Of a DNA stretch of 43,650 nt, positions 1-8,410 are shown piece by piece. The notes under the pieces are model-generated. The model was not told the DNA's origin. It did not search any database and saw nothing but the letters and a program-made list of their open reading frames with translations. The DNA comes from an uncultured Acidobacteriia bacterium. Lineage in GTDB: Bacteria > Acidobacteriota > Terriglobia > Bryobacterales > Bryobacteraceae. The stretch covers positions 1 through 43,650 of the forward strand of contig CAIRBY010000552.1 in NCBI GenBank assembly GCA_903876865.1, read 5' to 3'. The position numbers were made by a program, and so were the translations under genes. How positions within the stretch are numbered: position 1 is the stretch's first letter; every line of letters begins with the position of its first letter.

Positions 1-97
1 ATCATTCGAGAAGAACTGAAGTCGAGCGCAGCTTGATTCACACAGACGACCTCCAACGCTGGAATCGACAGCAGTGGCAGAAATATACAAGTTGTTT

Positions 98-173
98 TGG
101 TGGACCTGAACGGGTTCGAACCGTTGACCTCTTCCATGCCATGGAAGCGCGCTCCCAACTGCGCCACAGGCCC
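98..173 (-). tRNA. tRNA-Ala (anticodon GGC), CCA encoded
   Basis: Reverse complement GGGCCTGTGGCGCAGTTGGGAGCGCGCTTCCATGGCATGGAAGAGGTCAACGGTTCGAACCCGTTCAGGTCCACCA folds as a cloverleaf. Anticodon stem CTTCC/GGAAG with loop ATGGCAT (GGC); T-arm GGTTCGAACCC; acceptor stem contains the G3:U70 wobble that identifies tRNA-Ala. Confidence 0.96.
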
Positions 174-219
174 ATCCGTGAATACTCGTAGTGTAACACA
201 GACTCCGGGAAAGCGTGAA

Positions 220-250
220 TTGACACGCTGCTTCATTCGCTGCCTACAAT
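220..250 (+). promoter_or_regulatory. Candidate sigma70-type promoter, TTGACA-N19-TACAAT
   Basis: TTGACA at 220-225 and TACAAT at 245-250; ATG at 257 lies 7 nt after the -10 box. Confidence 0.45.
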
Positions 251-256
251 GAATTG

Positions 257-1186
257 ATGCCGTTCCGCCGCGTCCATGTTGCGCTGCTCTTCGTCTGCCT
301 GCTCTCGGCCGGGTCCGCCTCCTGCGTGGCGCGCCGCCGCCTGATTGCGCGCAAGGGCGCCAGCAATACCCAACCGCTGCTCATCGCGGACCGCCAGACG
401 CTGCTCGAAAGCCTGGTGCGGCAGTACGAAGCGGTGCGCGATTTCAACGCCGAAGTCGATATGATCCCCGCCAAGGGCACCACCGAAAAGAGCAAGATTA
501 CCGAGTACCCGGAATGCCGCGCCTATGTGCTCTTTCGCAAGCCTTCTGAGATCCGCCTGATCGGCCTCTACCCGGTGGTGCGCAGCAAGGCCTTCGACAT
601 GGCGTCCGACGGCGTTGATTTCCGGCTCTACCTGCCCAGCAAGAACCGCTTTCTAGTGGGCAAGAACCAGATGGAGAAACCGAGCGAGAACAAACTCGAA
701 AACCTGCGCCCTCAACACTTTCTGGATGCCATGCTGGTCCGCCCGATCGATGCGAAATCGGAAAAAGTGCTGCTCATGAACCTGACCGACGAGGACAATG
801 CCTACTACATCATCCCGGTTGTCCGTGAGAGCGCGGACGGCCAACTGCAACTGACCCGCAGCATCTGGTTCAACCGCTATACGCTCACCATCGCGCGCCA
901 GTTTCTCTTCGATGCCAAGGGCAACATTCTCACCGACGCGCGCTATAGCGATTGGAAGGCCTACGACAATGTCGCCTTCCCCAAGCACATCGAAATCAAC
1001 CGCCCGCAGGATGAATACGCGGTCGTCATCAATGTGTTGAAGATGGATATCAACAAGGGAGTCGCCGCGGACAAGTTCGTTCTGGAACAGCCCGAAGGCA
1101 CAACGCTGCAGGTCGTGGGTCAGGCGCCCGAGTTGCCGCAGAACCCGTCCGCACCCTCCGCCAAAGGAAAAGTGAAGAAAAAGTGA
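257..1186 (+). CDS. LolA/DUF4292-like outer-membrane lipoprotein-sorting protein, likely lipoprotein
   Basis: ORF 254..1186. N-terminal hydrophobic segment with lipobox-like GSASC; beta-rich body. Directly precedes an FtsX permease (4-nt overlap). Confidence 0.7.
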   Translation: MPFRRVHVALLFVCLLSAGSASCVARRRLIARKGASNTQPLLIADRQTLLESLVRQYEAVRDFNAEVDMIPAKGTTEKSKITEYPECRAYVLFRKPSEIRLIGLYPVVRSKAFDMASDGVDFRLYLPSKNRFLVGKNQMEKPSENKLENLRPQHFLDAMLVRPIDAKSEKVLLMNLTDEDNAYYIIPVVRESADGQLQLTRSIWFNRYTLTIARQFLFDAKGNILTDARYSDWKAYDNVAFPKHIEINRPQDEYAVVINVLKMDINKGVAADKFVLEQPEGTTLQVVGQAPELPQNPSAPSAKGKVKKK

Positions 1187-2283
1187 CCGGCAAACTTGTT
1201 TACGAAAATCTAAAGCACCGCCCGATGCGCAGCCTGCTCAGCGTCCTGCTGATTGGGGTCCCGGTGACGCTGATCCTCTGTCTGGTCGGGCTCAGCCACG
1301 GCTTCATCGAGGATTCGCAGAAGCGCAATCTCGGCATCGGCGCGGACCTGCTGGTTCGGCCCAAGGGCTCCTCTTTCCTCAGCCTCAACGGCGCCCCGAT
1401 GCGCGAGGAATTTGTGGCGCTGATCGCCAAACAGCCGCATGTGCAACTGGCCACCGGCGTCTATAACCAGACTGCCGAGGGCGTGACGCTGGGCGCGGCC
1501 GGGATCGATTACGACCAGTTCGCCAAAATGAGCGGAGGCTTTACCTTCGTTTCCGGCGGCCGCTTCGCGCGCCCTGACGACATCATTCTGGATGAGTTCT
1601 ACGCCACCCAGACCAAGAAAAAGGTGGGTGACACCATCGAACTGCTGAAGAGTAAGTGGCACGTATCCGGCATCATGGAGGGCGGCAAGTTGGCCCACAT
1701 CGTGGTGCCGCTCAAGACCCTGCAGACGCGCAACGACAATCCGAATCACATCAGCCAGGTGTTCGTGAAACTCGACGACCCCAAACAGGTCACGGCCGTA
1801 ATCAAGAATCTTCACGAACTGCTCGGTGACGACGTGCCGATCCAGTCCATGGATGACTTCATCTCGCTGCTCAACGTCAACAACATCCCCGCGCTGGCTG
1901 GCTTTATCGCCGTAGTGATGGGCATCGGCGTGGTAATCGGCTTCCTGGTGGTCTCACTTTCCATGTACATGGCGGTGCTCCAGCGCACGCGCGAAATCGG
2001 CATTCTCAAAAGCCTGGGAGCGTCGAAAGGCTTCATCCTCGGCATCATTCTTTCGGAAGCGTTGTGCCTGGGAATCGCTGGGACGGTCAGCGGCATTGGC
2101 CTGACCTATGGCGCCGCGGCGCTCATCCACGCGCTCAAGCCCGCCACGCTGCCGATGATCATGGTCTACGAATGGTGGTTGTACGCCGGCGCCATCACCA
2201 TCGTAGGCGCGCTATTGGGCGCGCTGTACCCGGGCCTGACGGCCGCTTCGCACGACCCCATCGAGGCGCTCTCGTATGAATAA
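1183..2283 (+). CDS. ABC transporter permease, FtsX/MacB-like
   Basis: Terminal TM helices, large periplasmic domain, REIGILKSLGASKGFILGIILSEA motif typical of FtsX permeases; overlaps the next ATPase gene. Confidence 0.88.
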   Translation: MTGKLVYENLKHRPMRSLLSVLLIGVPVTLILCLVGLSHGFIEDSQKRNLGIGADLLVRPKGSSFLSLNGAPMREEFVALIAKQPHVQLATGVYNQTAEGVTLGAAGIDYDQFAKMSGGFTFVSGGRFARPDDIILDEFYATQTKKKVGDTIELLKSKWHVSGIMEGGKLAHIVVPLKTLQTRNDNPNHISQVFVKLDDPKQVTAVIKNLHELLGDDVPIQSMDDFISLLNVNNIPALAGFIAVVMGIGVVIGFLVVSLSMYMAVLQRTREIGILKSLGASKGFILGIILSEALCLGIAGTVSGIGLTYGAAALIHALKPATLPMIMVYEWWLYAGAITIVGALLGALYPGLTAASHDPIEALSYE

Positions 2284-2959
2284 CATCGACATCATCCGCA
2301 TCAGCGATCTGCACAAGACCTACCGTGTGGGCACGGTGGACGTGCACGCGCTGCGGGGCGTGGACCTCACGGTGAAGAAAGGCGAATTCCTGTCGATTGT
2401 CGGGCCTTCGGGCTCGGGCAAATCGACGCTCTTCCACATCATCGGCGCGCTCACCTCGCCGACCAGCGGTACCGCCGTGGTGGGCGATCAGGATCTTTCC
2501 CGGATGAGCGATGCGGAGCGCACGCGCATGCGCAAGCGGACCGTGGGCTTCGTGTTTCAGAAGTTCAACCTGCTGCCGAATCTGACCGCGCGCGACAATA
2601 TCGCCGTGGCGCGCCACATTGGCGGGACGGCGCCGGAGCCGACGCCCGAGTTCACGGAAGTGCTGCGCCTGTTGGGCATCGCCGACCGGCTGGACCACAA
2701 GCCGAACGCGCTTTCGGGCGGCGAACAGCAGCGGGTCGCTATTGCGCGCGCGATCGTGAACCATCCCGCGATCCTCCTGGCGGATGAACCCACCGGCAAT
2801 CTGGATACGGAGAACTCGCGGACCGTGCTCGAAGTCCTGCGGGACTTGAATCAGCGCATGGGGCAGACGATTTTGATGATCACGCACAATCCGGAAGCGG
2901 CGACCTACGGCCACTCCACCGTGCACATGCGCGACGGCAGGATAGTAGAGCGGACGTAG
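2276..2959 (+). CDS. ABC transporter ATP-binding protein, LolD/MacB type
   Basis: Walker [10 protein letters not shown], signature [15 protein letters not shown], Walker [13 protein letters not shown]. Confidence 0.95.
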   Translation: MNNIDIIRISDLHKTYRVGTVDVHALRGVDLTVKKGEFLSIVGPSGSGKSTLFHIIGALTSPTSGTAVVGDQDLSRMSDAERTRMRKRTVGFVFQKFNLLPNLTARDNIAVARHIGGTAPEPTPEFTEVLRLLGIADRLDHKPNALSGGEQQRVAIARAIVNHPAILLADEPTGNLDTENSRTVLEVLRDLNQRMGQTILMITHNPEAATYGHSTVHMRDGRIVERT

Positions 2960-2962
2960 TAG

Positions 2963-2982
2963 GGCAGGCGTTTCCGCCTGCC
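2963..2982. terminator. Hairpin between convergent genes (probable bidirectional terminator)
   Basis: GGCAGGCG-TTTC-CGCCTGCC, perfect 8-bp stem between stops at 2959(+) and 2993(-). Confidence 0.6.
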
Positions 2983-2992
2983 AACCTGCGCC

Positions 2993-4603
2993 TTACGCCT
3001 GTTGTGCGAGTTGCATGCTCTGCGCCTTCATCCAGCGCAGGCGGTTCTGATGCTCGGCGTAGAGGGTCGAGAAGCCGGCCCAGTAGTAACCGAACACGAA
3101 GAGCGACAGGAACGGAATCGAGAGGAAATTGTACGTGGTGATCGCGAAGACCACCATGCCCAGGAAGTACGTCCCGAAGGCAAGTTCCAGATAGGGGAGC
3201 CAGCCGCTGCGTGCGCGATACTGCTTGTTCTCCAGCTTCATCGGGCGCTCGCCAATCGCGAATTTTGGGGTGCGCACGAAACTGGTCTCCACTCCGAAGA
3301 GCGCTTCCAGCACGGCGCGCGTGTTGATGATCGTCAGTCCGACCCCAACCGCCATCAGCATGGGAAGCATGAAGACCGAACGCTTCCAGTTCTTCGGATA
3401 CAACTCGCGCTGCGCGACCACATAGAAGAGCGAGATGGACCAGAAAGATGCCGCGATCAGCGGCAGATCCAGGAAGACCATCTGCCAGATGCCCATGTAG
3501 AAGCGCACGATCATCACCGGCAGCATGAGCGCGGAAAGCACGATCATCAGCGGGTAAGAGATGTTCGGCGTGAGGTGCATGAAGGCTTCCATCTTCACGC
3601 GGCGGGAGATGGGCGCCTTCAGGATGTCCGGCAGCAACTTCATCGCTACCTGCGTCAGGCCTTTGGCCCAGCGCGATTGCTGCACCTGGAAGCCGTGCAT
3701 TTCCACCGGGAGTTCAGAGGGGCAATCCAGGCCGGGTACGTAGACGAAGCGCCAGCCCTTGAGCTGCGCGCGGTAGCTCAGGTCGGAATCTTCGGTGAGC
3801 GTATCGTGCTGCCAGCCGCCGGCGTCTTCAATCATCTTGACGCGCAGGATTCCGGCCGTGCCGTTGAAGTTGAAGAAATAGCCCGCGCGGGAGCGCGCGC
3901 CGTGCTCAAGGATGAAGTGCCCGTCGAGCAACATGGCTTCGACTTCGGTGAGGAAGTTGTAATCGCGATTGAGATAGCTCCAGCGCGTCTGCACCACGCC
4001 CACCGTGGGATCCGTGAAGTGGTGGATGGTGCGCGTGAGGAAGTCCGCGGGCGGACAGAAATCCGCGTCGAACACGGCGACCAGTTCGCCGGTGGCGGTC
4101 TTCAGCCCCTCTTGCAGCGCGCCGGCTTTAAAGCCGTGGCGGTTGCTGCGGTGGTGATACTCAATCGGGTAGCCGAGCGCGCGATAGCGTTCGACCAGCG
4201 CGCCGGCGAAGGGCGCGGTGTCGTCGGTGGAATCGTCCAGCACCTGAATCTGCAGCAGTTCCCGCGGATATTCGATCTTGACCACCTCTTCGATGAGGCG
4301 CTCCACCACGTAGCGCTCGTTGTAGAGCGGCAACTGTATGGTGACGGGGGGCAGCGGGTCGAATCGCCGTGCGGGTTCGCCACTGGCGTTCTTCTTGTGC
4401 TTGAAATAGGTCCGGATGATATCGTAACGGTGTAAGCCGTAGACGGAAAGTACGATCAGCACGCTGAAGTAGGGGATCAGCATCGCCCAATCGAACCATG
4501 CAAGCTGATGGATTCCGGCGAACGGATTGTTGAGGATGTTCTGGATCAGCCGTTGCGCAGGGGAACGGTTCACCAGTAGTGCCAGCATTAAACTTGATGA
4601 CAT
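2993..4603 (-). CDS. Processive family 2 glycosyltransferase, cellulose synthase-like, membrane-bound
   Basis: DDSTDDT, DADFCPPADF, LTEDSDLSYR and QQSRW (D,D,D,QxxRW); flanking TM helices. Confidence 0.9.
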   Translation of the reverse strand: MSSSLMLALLVNRSPAQRLIQNILNNPFAGIHQLAWFDWAMLIPYFSVLIVLSVYGLHRYDIIRTYFKHKKNASGEPARRFDPLPPVTIQLPLYNERYVVERLIEEVVKIEYPRELLQIQVLDDSTDDTAPFAGALVERYRALGYPIEYHHRSNRHGFKAGALQEGLKTATGELVAVFDADFCPPADFLTRTIHHFTDPTVGVVQTRWSYLNRDYNFLTEVEAMLLDGHFILEHGARSRAGYFFNFNGTAGILRVKMIEDAGGWQHDTLTEDSDLSYRAQLKGWRFVYVPGLDCPSELPVEMHGFQVQQSRWAKGLTQVAMKLLPDILKAPISRRVKMEAFMHLTPNISYPLMIVLSALMLPVMIVRFYMGIWQMVFLDLPLIAASFWSISLFYVVAQRELYPKNWKRSVFMLPMLMAVGVGLTIINTRAVLEALFGVETSFVRTPKFAIGERPMKLENKQYRARSGWLPYLELAFGTYFLGMVVFAITTYNFLSIPFLSLFVFGYYWAGFSTLYAEHQNRLRWMKAQSMQLAQQA

Positions 4604-4732
4604 AAGTTGCGCCGGTACGGATCCGGCCTTATGGGACCATATAATATTACCAAATCTGACAGCCGTATTGGGGCACTGGTGGGGCAGAGGTGTGGCTTGC
4701 GCGCAACACTTGGAATCGATAAACTCTCCCGC

Positions 4733-5023
4733 ATGTTCACACTCAGCAGAATGAAAAACAAAGTCTTGGCTGTCTCGGCAGCGTGTCTGTTATGGATGGG
4801 TGCGGTCGCCACCGCGCAGAAGCCCAAGGAGAACATTTCCGCCGGTCGCCATCCCAATCTGGCGGCGGCGCAAAGGCTGAGCCAGCAGGCTTGGGAAAAG
4901 ATCAACGCCGCTCAGAGCGCCAACGAGTGGGATATGCAAGGGCATGCCAAGAAGGCCAAAGAGTTGCTCGACGAAGTGAACCGGGAACTCAAGATGGCGG
5001 CCGAATCCGCCAATAAGCGTTAG
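4733..5023 (+). CDS. Small secreted helical protein of unknown function
   Basis: MFTLSRMKNKVLAVSAACLLWMGAVATAQ signal peptide followed by a short Ala/Lys-rich helical body. TTGCGC-N17-TAAACT lies just upstream of the ATG. Confidence 0.6.
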   Translation: MFTLSRMKNKVLAVSAACLLWMGAVATAQKPKENISAGRHPNLAAAQRLSQQAWEKINAAQSANEWDMQGHAKKAKELLDEVNRELKMAAESANKR

Positions 5024-5180
5024 TTCGCCGGAGACGAAGCCACGATTGGGTAACGGCGCTTGCCCGCGGCGGCGCGGGCGGCCAGGGGGGGACGTGTGGC
5101 CTGCCGAAATTGGCTTCGTTCCAAATGGGTTACTCCGCCCGCCAGGCAGTGGGGTGGGCAGTGCCCAGCTGCGGAAGTGA

Positions 5181-5212
5181 TGGAGGCCAGCCACGGAAGT
5201 AGCTGGCCTCCA
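5181..5212. terminator. Strong hairpin between convergent genes
   Basis: TGGAGGCCAGC-CACGGAAGTA-GCTGGCCTCCA, perfect 11-bp stem, 6 nt beyond the 5218 stop of the minus-strand gene. Confidence 0.65.
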
Positions 5213-5217
5213 AGGGT

Positions 5218-5634
5218 TTAGCGGCGGTAACCGCCGCCGCGATGCTCGGAGCGCTCCCCGCCCCGGCTTACGTAACTCCGGCTTCCGTAACTCTGGCCGC
5301 CGTAACCCCGCTCATAGCCGCGGTATGAGTTGTACCCCCGCGGTTCGATGTAGCGTGGTGCCACGTAGCGCGGACCTACCGGATAGGCAGCCATATACGG
5401 GCGGCGCCAATAGCCTTGGACCCACACGTTGCGTCCGCCTTGGGGGACCCAGTAGCCATCCACCCAGACATAATCCGGGCCGGGGCACGGCGGGACCACT
5501 TCCGAATAAGCCGGAGGCGCGTAATAACCCGGTGCGTAGCCTCCCACGCCGATCCCGATCGAAACCCTCGGTTGGGCGAACATCGTGCCTCCGGCGATCA
5601 GGGCCACTGCCAGGAATCTGAAATTGTTTTTCAT
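5218..5634 (-). CDS. Secreted YXWGXW-type repeat, Gly/Tyr/Arg-rich protein
   Basis: Signal peptide MKNNFRFLAVALIAGGTMFAQ; YVWVDGYWVPQGGRNVWVQGYWRRP repeat; Gly/Tyr/Arg-rich C-terminus. Confidence 0.75.
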   Translation of the reverse strand: MKNNFRFLAVALIAGGTMFAQPRVSIGIGVGGYAPGYYAPPAYSEVVPPCPGPDYVWVDGYWVPQGGRNVWVQGYWRRPYMAAYPVGPRYVAPRYIEPRGYNSYRGYERGYGGQSYGSRSYVSRGGERSEHRGGGYRR

Positions 5635-5777
5635 CTGCGTTTCCTCCTGCTCCGTGTAATAGCACTCTTTTCACCAAACTCTAAGTTATTTTGAATCAGT
5701 TCTTTGTCGGGTTTTGGCCGGAGGGCGGGCGGTGGAGAGGCACCACGGTGGTGGTTTTCAGCCTGATGGCGGGCAAA

Positions 5778-5810
5778 CTGGGGCAGACGGCAACGTACCG
5801 CCTGCCCCGG
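5778..5810. terminator. Terminator-like hairpin followed by TTTT on + strand
   Basis: CTGGGGCAG-a-CGG-CAACGTA-CCG-c-CTGCCCCGG, then TTTTGGTT. Confidence 0.4.
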
Positions 5811-5833
5811 TTTTGGTTAGAACGGGGGGGTGG

Positions 5834-5914
5834 TTAGAACGTGATGCGCAGGGCGAACTCCATGGTGCGGGGGTCCGTGGCGCCGGTGATCTGTCCGAAC
5901 GTCGCACTGGTGAC
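5834..5914 (-). pseudogene. C-terminal remnant of a TonB-dependent receptor (Oar-like)
   Basis: Minus strand reads ...TVTSATFGQITGATDPRTMEFALRITF*, the typical outer-membrane beta-barrel C-terminus ending in F seen in acidobacterial TonB receptors; no receptor body upstream. Confidence 0.6.
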
Positions 5915-6340
5915 GGTGCGACGATCCAAGGCGACTATCTGGTCCGGGGAGCGATTGCGAACTCGGAGATCGTCATGACTCCGGAACAGGAGCACGAACA
6001 TGGCTTTTCCTTCCTGCGCAAGGTCGCGATCGATCAGCACATCAATACGCGCAACCGCTGGGACGATATCATTCCCGTGATCAGGAAGTATCCCAACCTG
6101 CTTGGAGTTGGGCTGTCGGAGGGCACGGCGATCATGGTGACGGGCGACCGTTTCGAGGTGATCGGGCGGTGGAAGGTCGCAATCCACGACAACACCCGTG
6201 TCTATCCGCCGTGGGAGAAGCCATAATATGTGCTCTCGGTGGGCGACGTTTATCACATGCAGACACGCCGGATCGAGAAATATGGCAATGGCTCCCCGGT
6301 ACCCCCGCCGGCGATTGCTCCCGCAGTTCAGGGGAAGTAG
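5915..6340 (+). pseudogene. Cyanophycinase-like (peptidase S51 family) C-terminal fragment with an in-frame stop
   Basis: Reads GATIQGDYLVRGAIANSEIVMTPEQEHEHGFSFLRKVAIDQHINTRNRWDDIIPVIRKYPNLLGVGLSEGTAIMVTGDRFEVIGRWKVAIHDNTRVYPPWEKP, TAA at 6224-6226, then in the same frame YVLSVGDVYHMQTRRIEKYGNGSPVPPPAIAPAVQGK*. N-terminal half absent. Confidence 0.7.
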
Positions 6341-6567
6341 GCGCGGCTGCAATTCCCCGGGAGCGGGGCCACCCGACGCCCGTAGCGACTCCTTGAAAGT
6401 AGATGCGTTCCCATTGGTCCGCGATCGTGAGGGAGCGGAGCCTTTGGAGGTACTCGTCCAAAGCTGCCCTCACTTCGCGGCACCTCGCTCCGGCTCCCGT
6501 CGCCTTTCCCCCAGGGTCGCGGATGGGGTTCCTGCGTCCGCGAGACAGCCACGGTAGACGGAGCGTG

Positions 6568-6759
6568 TTAGTGGACGTTGGTGTTGATGATCGAACCGAT
6601 CTTGGTGAAGACGGTGTTGACCGTGCCGCTCAGCCCCGGCATGCAGGCGACCGCGGCGACGGCCACCAACCCCGCGGCTAGCGCGTACTCCACGAGGTCT
6701 TGCCCGCTGGTATCTTTCCAAATCAACAGTCTGAAGATGCGTTCCTTTGTAAGTTTCAT
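6568..6759 (-). CDS. Flp/Fap-type (type IVb) pilin, copy 1
   Basis: MKLTKERIFRLLIWKDTSG|QDLVEYALAAGLVAVAAV...; G|XXXXEY processing motif. Confidence 0.92.
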   Translation of the reverse strand: MKLTKERIFRLLIWKDTSGQDLVEYALAAGLVAVAAVACMPGLSGTVNTVFTKIGSIINTNVH

Positions 6760-6782
6760 TGAGTAGCTCCTTTTCCGAATTA

Positions 6783-6959
6783 CTAATTGACGCTTGAATT
6801 GATGATTGACCCGATCTTAGAGAACACGGTGCTGACCGTCGTGCTGAGCGCGGGCATGGCTGCCACCGCTGCCACCGCGACCATTCCCGCCGCCAGCGCG
6901 TACTCCACCAGATCCTGCCCTTGTGTATCTCGCCAAAAACGCTTACAGGATTCTTTCAT
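6783..6959 (-). CDS. Flp/Fap-type (type IVb) pilin, copy 2
   Basis: MKESCKRFWRDTQG|QDLVEYALAAGMVAVAAVAAMPALSTTVSTVFSKIGSIINSSVN; start placed at internal Met of ORF 6783..7133. Confidence 0.92.
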   Translation of the reverse strand: MKESCKRFWRDTQGQDLVEYALAAGMVAVAAVAAMPALSTTVSTVFSKIGSIINSSVN

Positions 6960-7054
6960 CTTTTTTTCCCTTCCACATAACGCTACCAGCGGCGCGCGGA
7001 TTCGGAAATCGGTCTGAGCGCTGAGTTGAGATTGGATTGTTACTGAGTTAGCGG

Positions 7055-8239
7055 TTATTTCCGGTGGAGTAATGAAGTAAGTCGAAAGGGCTTTCTCTGT
7101 TCGGGTGCGCTGCCGTGCCCCAATTGGCCGCACAACGCCTGCACGCTCGCGCCAAAGCGGGAACTCTGCGGCACCGGTTTGCCATCCAGCAGGGCGGCCT
7201 GGATGCCCTCGTAATCGTTGCAGAGCGTGGCGAACGGGTCGAGCGAGAGGGCGGTCTTCACGTCCTCGCGCTTAAGGCCGGTGGCGGGCGTGTAGCGGTT
7301 CAGCAGGAGGCGGGTTTTACCGCGGTCGCTGCCGGCGCCGTTCAAGTATTGCAGTCCGCGGCTGGTGGCTTGCAGCGCGGCCAGTTCGTTGGTGGTAACG
7401 AGCAGAAGCAGGTCGGCCAGCATCGCGAAGCCGCACTCGCAGGCCGTGCGCACATCCGGCAGATCGAGCACCACCACTTCATAGCGCTCGCGCCAGAAGG
7501 CCACCAACTCCCCGGCAAACTGGCGGCTCACCTCCACGCGAGTGGCGGGGTCCTCGGGCGCGGCCAGCACATCCAAGCCAAAGGCGGAGAGGGTGAGTCG
7601 CGACCACAGGTCGTCATCCATACGCCCCCAATCGCGACGCACGTCATCCAGATGAAACTCCGGCTTCAATTTCAGTTGGAAACCGATGCTGGCGGTGAGA
7701 GGGTCGCCATCCACCAGCAGCAAGGGGTTCACGCCTCCGGCGCGCATCTGGATGGCGAGGTGGGCGGCGAGCGTGCTGGCGCCGCAACCGGGCTTACCCG
7801 GTACCACGCAGTAGACGGTGCCGGAGGTGTGATGGGAAGCATCGGCGCGAGTGCGCGCGAGCCGTTCGAAGACGCCCAGCACGGCTTCCGCTGCCGGTTC
7901 CGCGATGAACTCGCAGGCGCCGCGCCGCAGGCAGCGGAGAATCAGATCGGCATCGTTGCGCGGGTGTAGCACCACCACCGGCAGCGACGGGGAAAGTTCG
8001 GAGATCAATAACTGCGCCCGTTCGGGATCGGTGGCGGCATCCAGGAAACAGACGTTGCAACCGCTTTGCTCCAAAACCCCAACCAGGGTGCCGCTGCACG
8101 GATATTCGGTGAAACCGCGCGGCGGCTCCACGGCGAGTTCCGCCAGCACCGCCAGCATCCGCCGGTACACCTCGGGCTGCGGACAGACTACCAGTGGTTT
8201 CCAGGGCACGGTGCGGCTAGGGCTATGTGGTGGCGGCAT
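7055..8239 (-). CDS. cpaE: CpaE/TadZ-like pilus assembly ATPase (MinD/ParA superfamily)
   Basis: N-terminal receiver-like domain, then VVPGKPGCGASTLAAHLA deviant Walker A, LLVDGDPLTASIGF, VVVLDLPDV; beside flp genes. Confidence 0.82.
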   Translation of the reverse strand: MPPPHSPSRTVPWKPLVVCPQPEVYRRMLAVLAELAVEPPRGFTEYPCSGTLVGVLEQSGCNVCFLDAATDPERAQLLISELSPSLPVVVLHPRNDADLILRCLRRGACEFIAEPAAEAVLGVFERLARTRADASHHTSGTVYCVVPGKPGCGASTLAAHLAIQMRAGGVNPLLLVDGDPLTASIGFQLKLKPEFHLDDVRRDWGRMDDDLWSRLTLSAFGLDVLAAPEDPATRVEVSRQFAGELVAFWRERYEVVVLDLPDVRTACECGFAMLADLLLLVTTNELAALQATSRGLQYLNGAGSDRGKTRLLLNRYTPATGLKREDVKTALSLDPFATLCNDYEGIQAALLDGKPVPQSSRFGASVQALCGQLGHGSAPEQRKPFRLTSLLHRK

Positions 8240-8410
8240 TCTCGCTCTCTCTTCAGATCGGTGCGATCCGCCAAAACCTGAACCTTCAGCCGCAGAAAAG
8301 GCGAATCAGTCGAAATCGCCGCCGATATCAGGTGAAGTTCTCTCGCTTTTCGTGGACACCCTGGAGGGTAAGTTACGCGGCGCCTGCCTACAATGCGGAT
8401 GGAGGACGCC

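Noticed and set aside
3002-4435. 477-aa plus-strand ORF opposite the GT2 glycosyltransferase
   Set aside because: Composition (His/Arg/Glu-rich, no motifs) is a GC-rich antisense shadow; the minus strand has clear GT2 catalytic motifs.
5714-6226. Whole 170-aa ORF as an intact gene
   Set aside because: The N-terminal ~67 residues are translated from a terminator and antisense TonB remnant; only the part from about 5915 is cyanophycinase-like and it has lost its N-terminal half.
6132-6473. Minus-strand ORF with N-terminus MRAALDEYLQRLRSLTIADQWERIYFQG
   Set aside because: The first 30 residues look protein-like but no family is recognised and the rest is antisense to the pseudogene; insufficient support.
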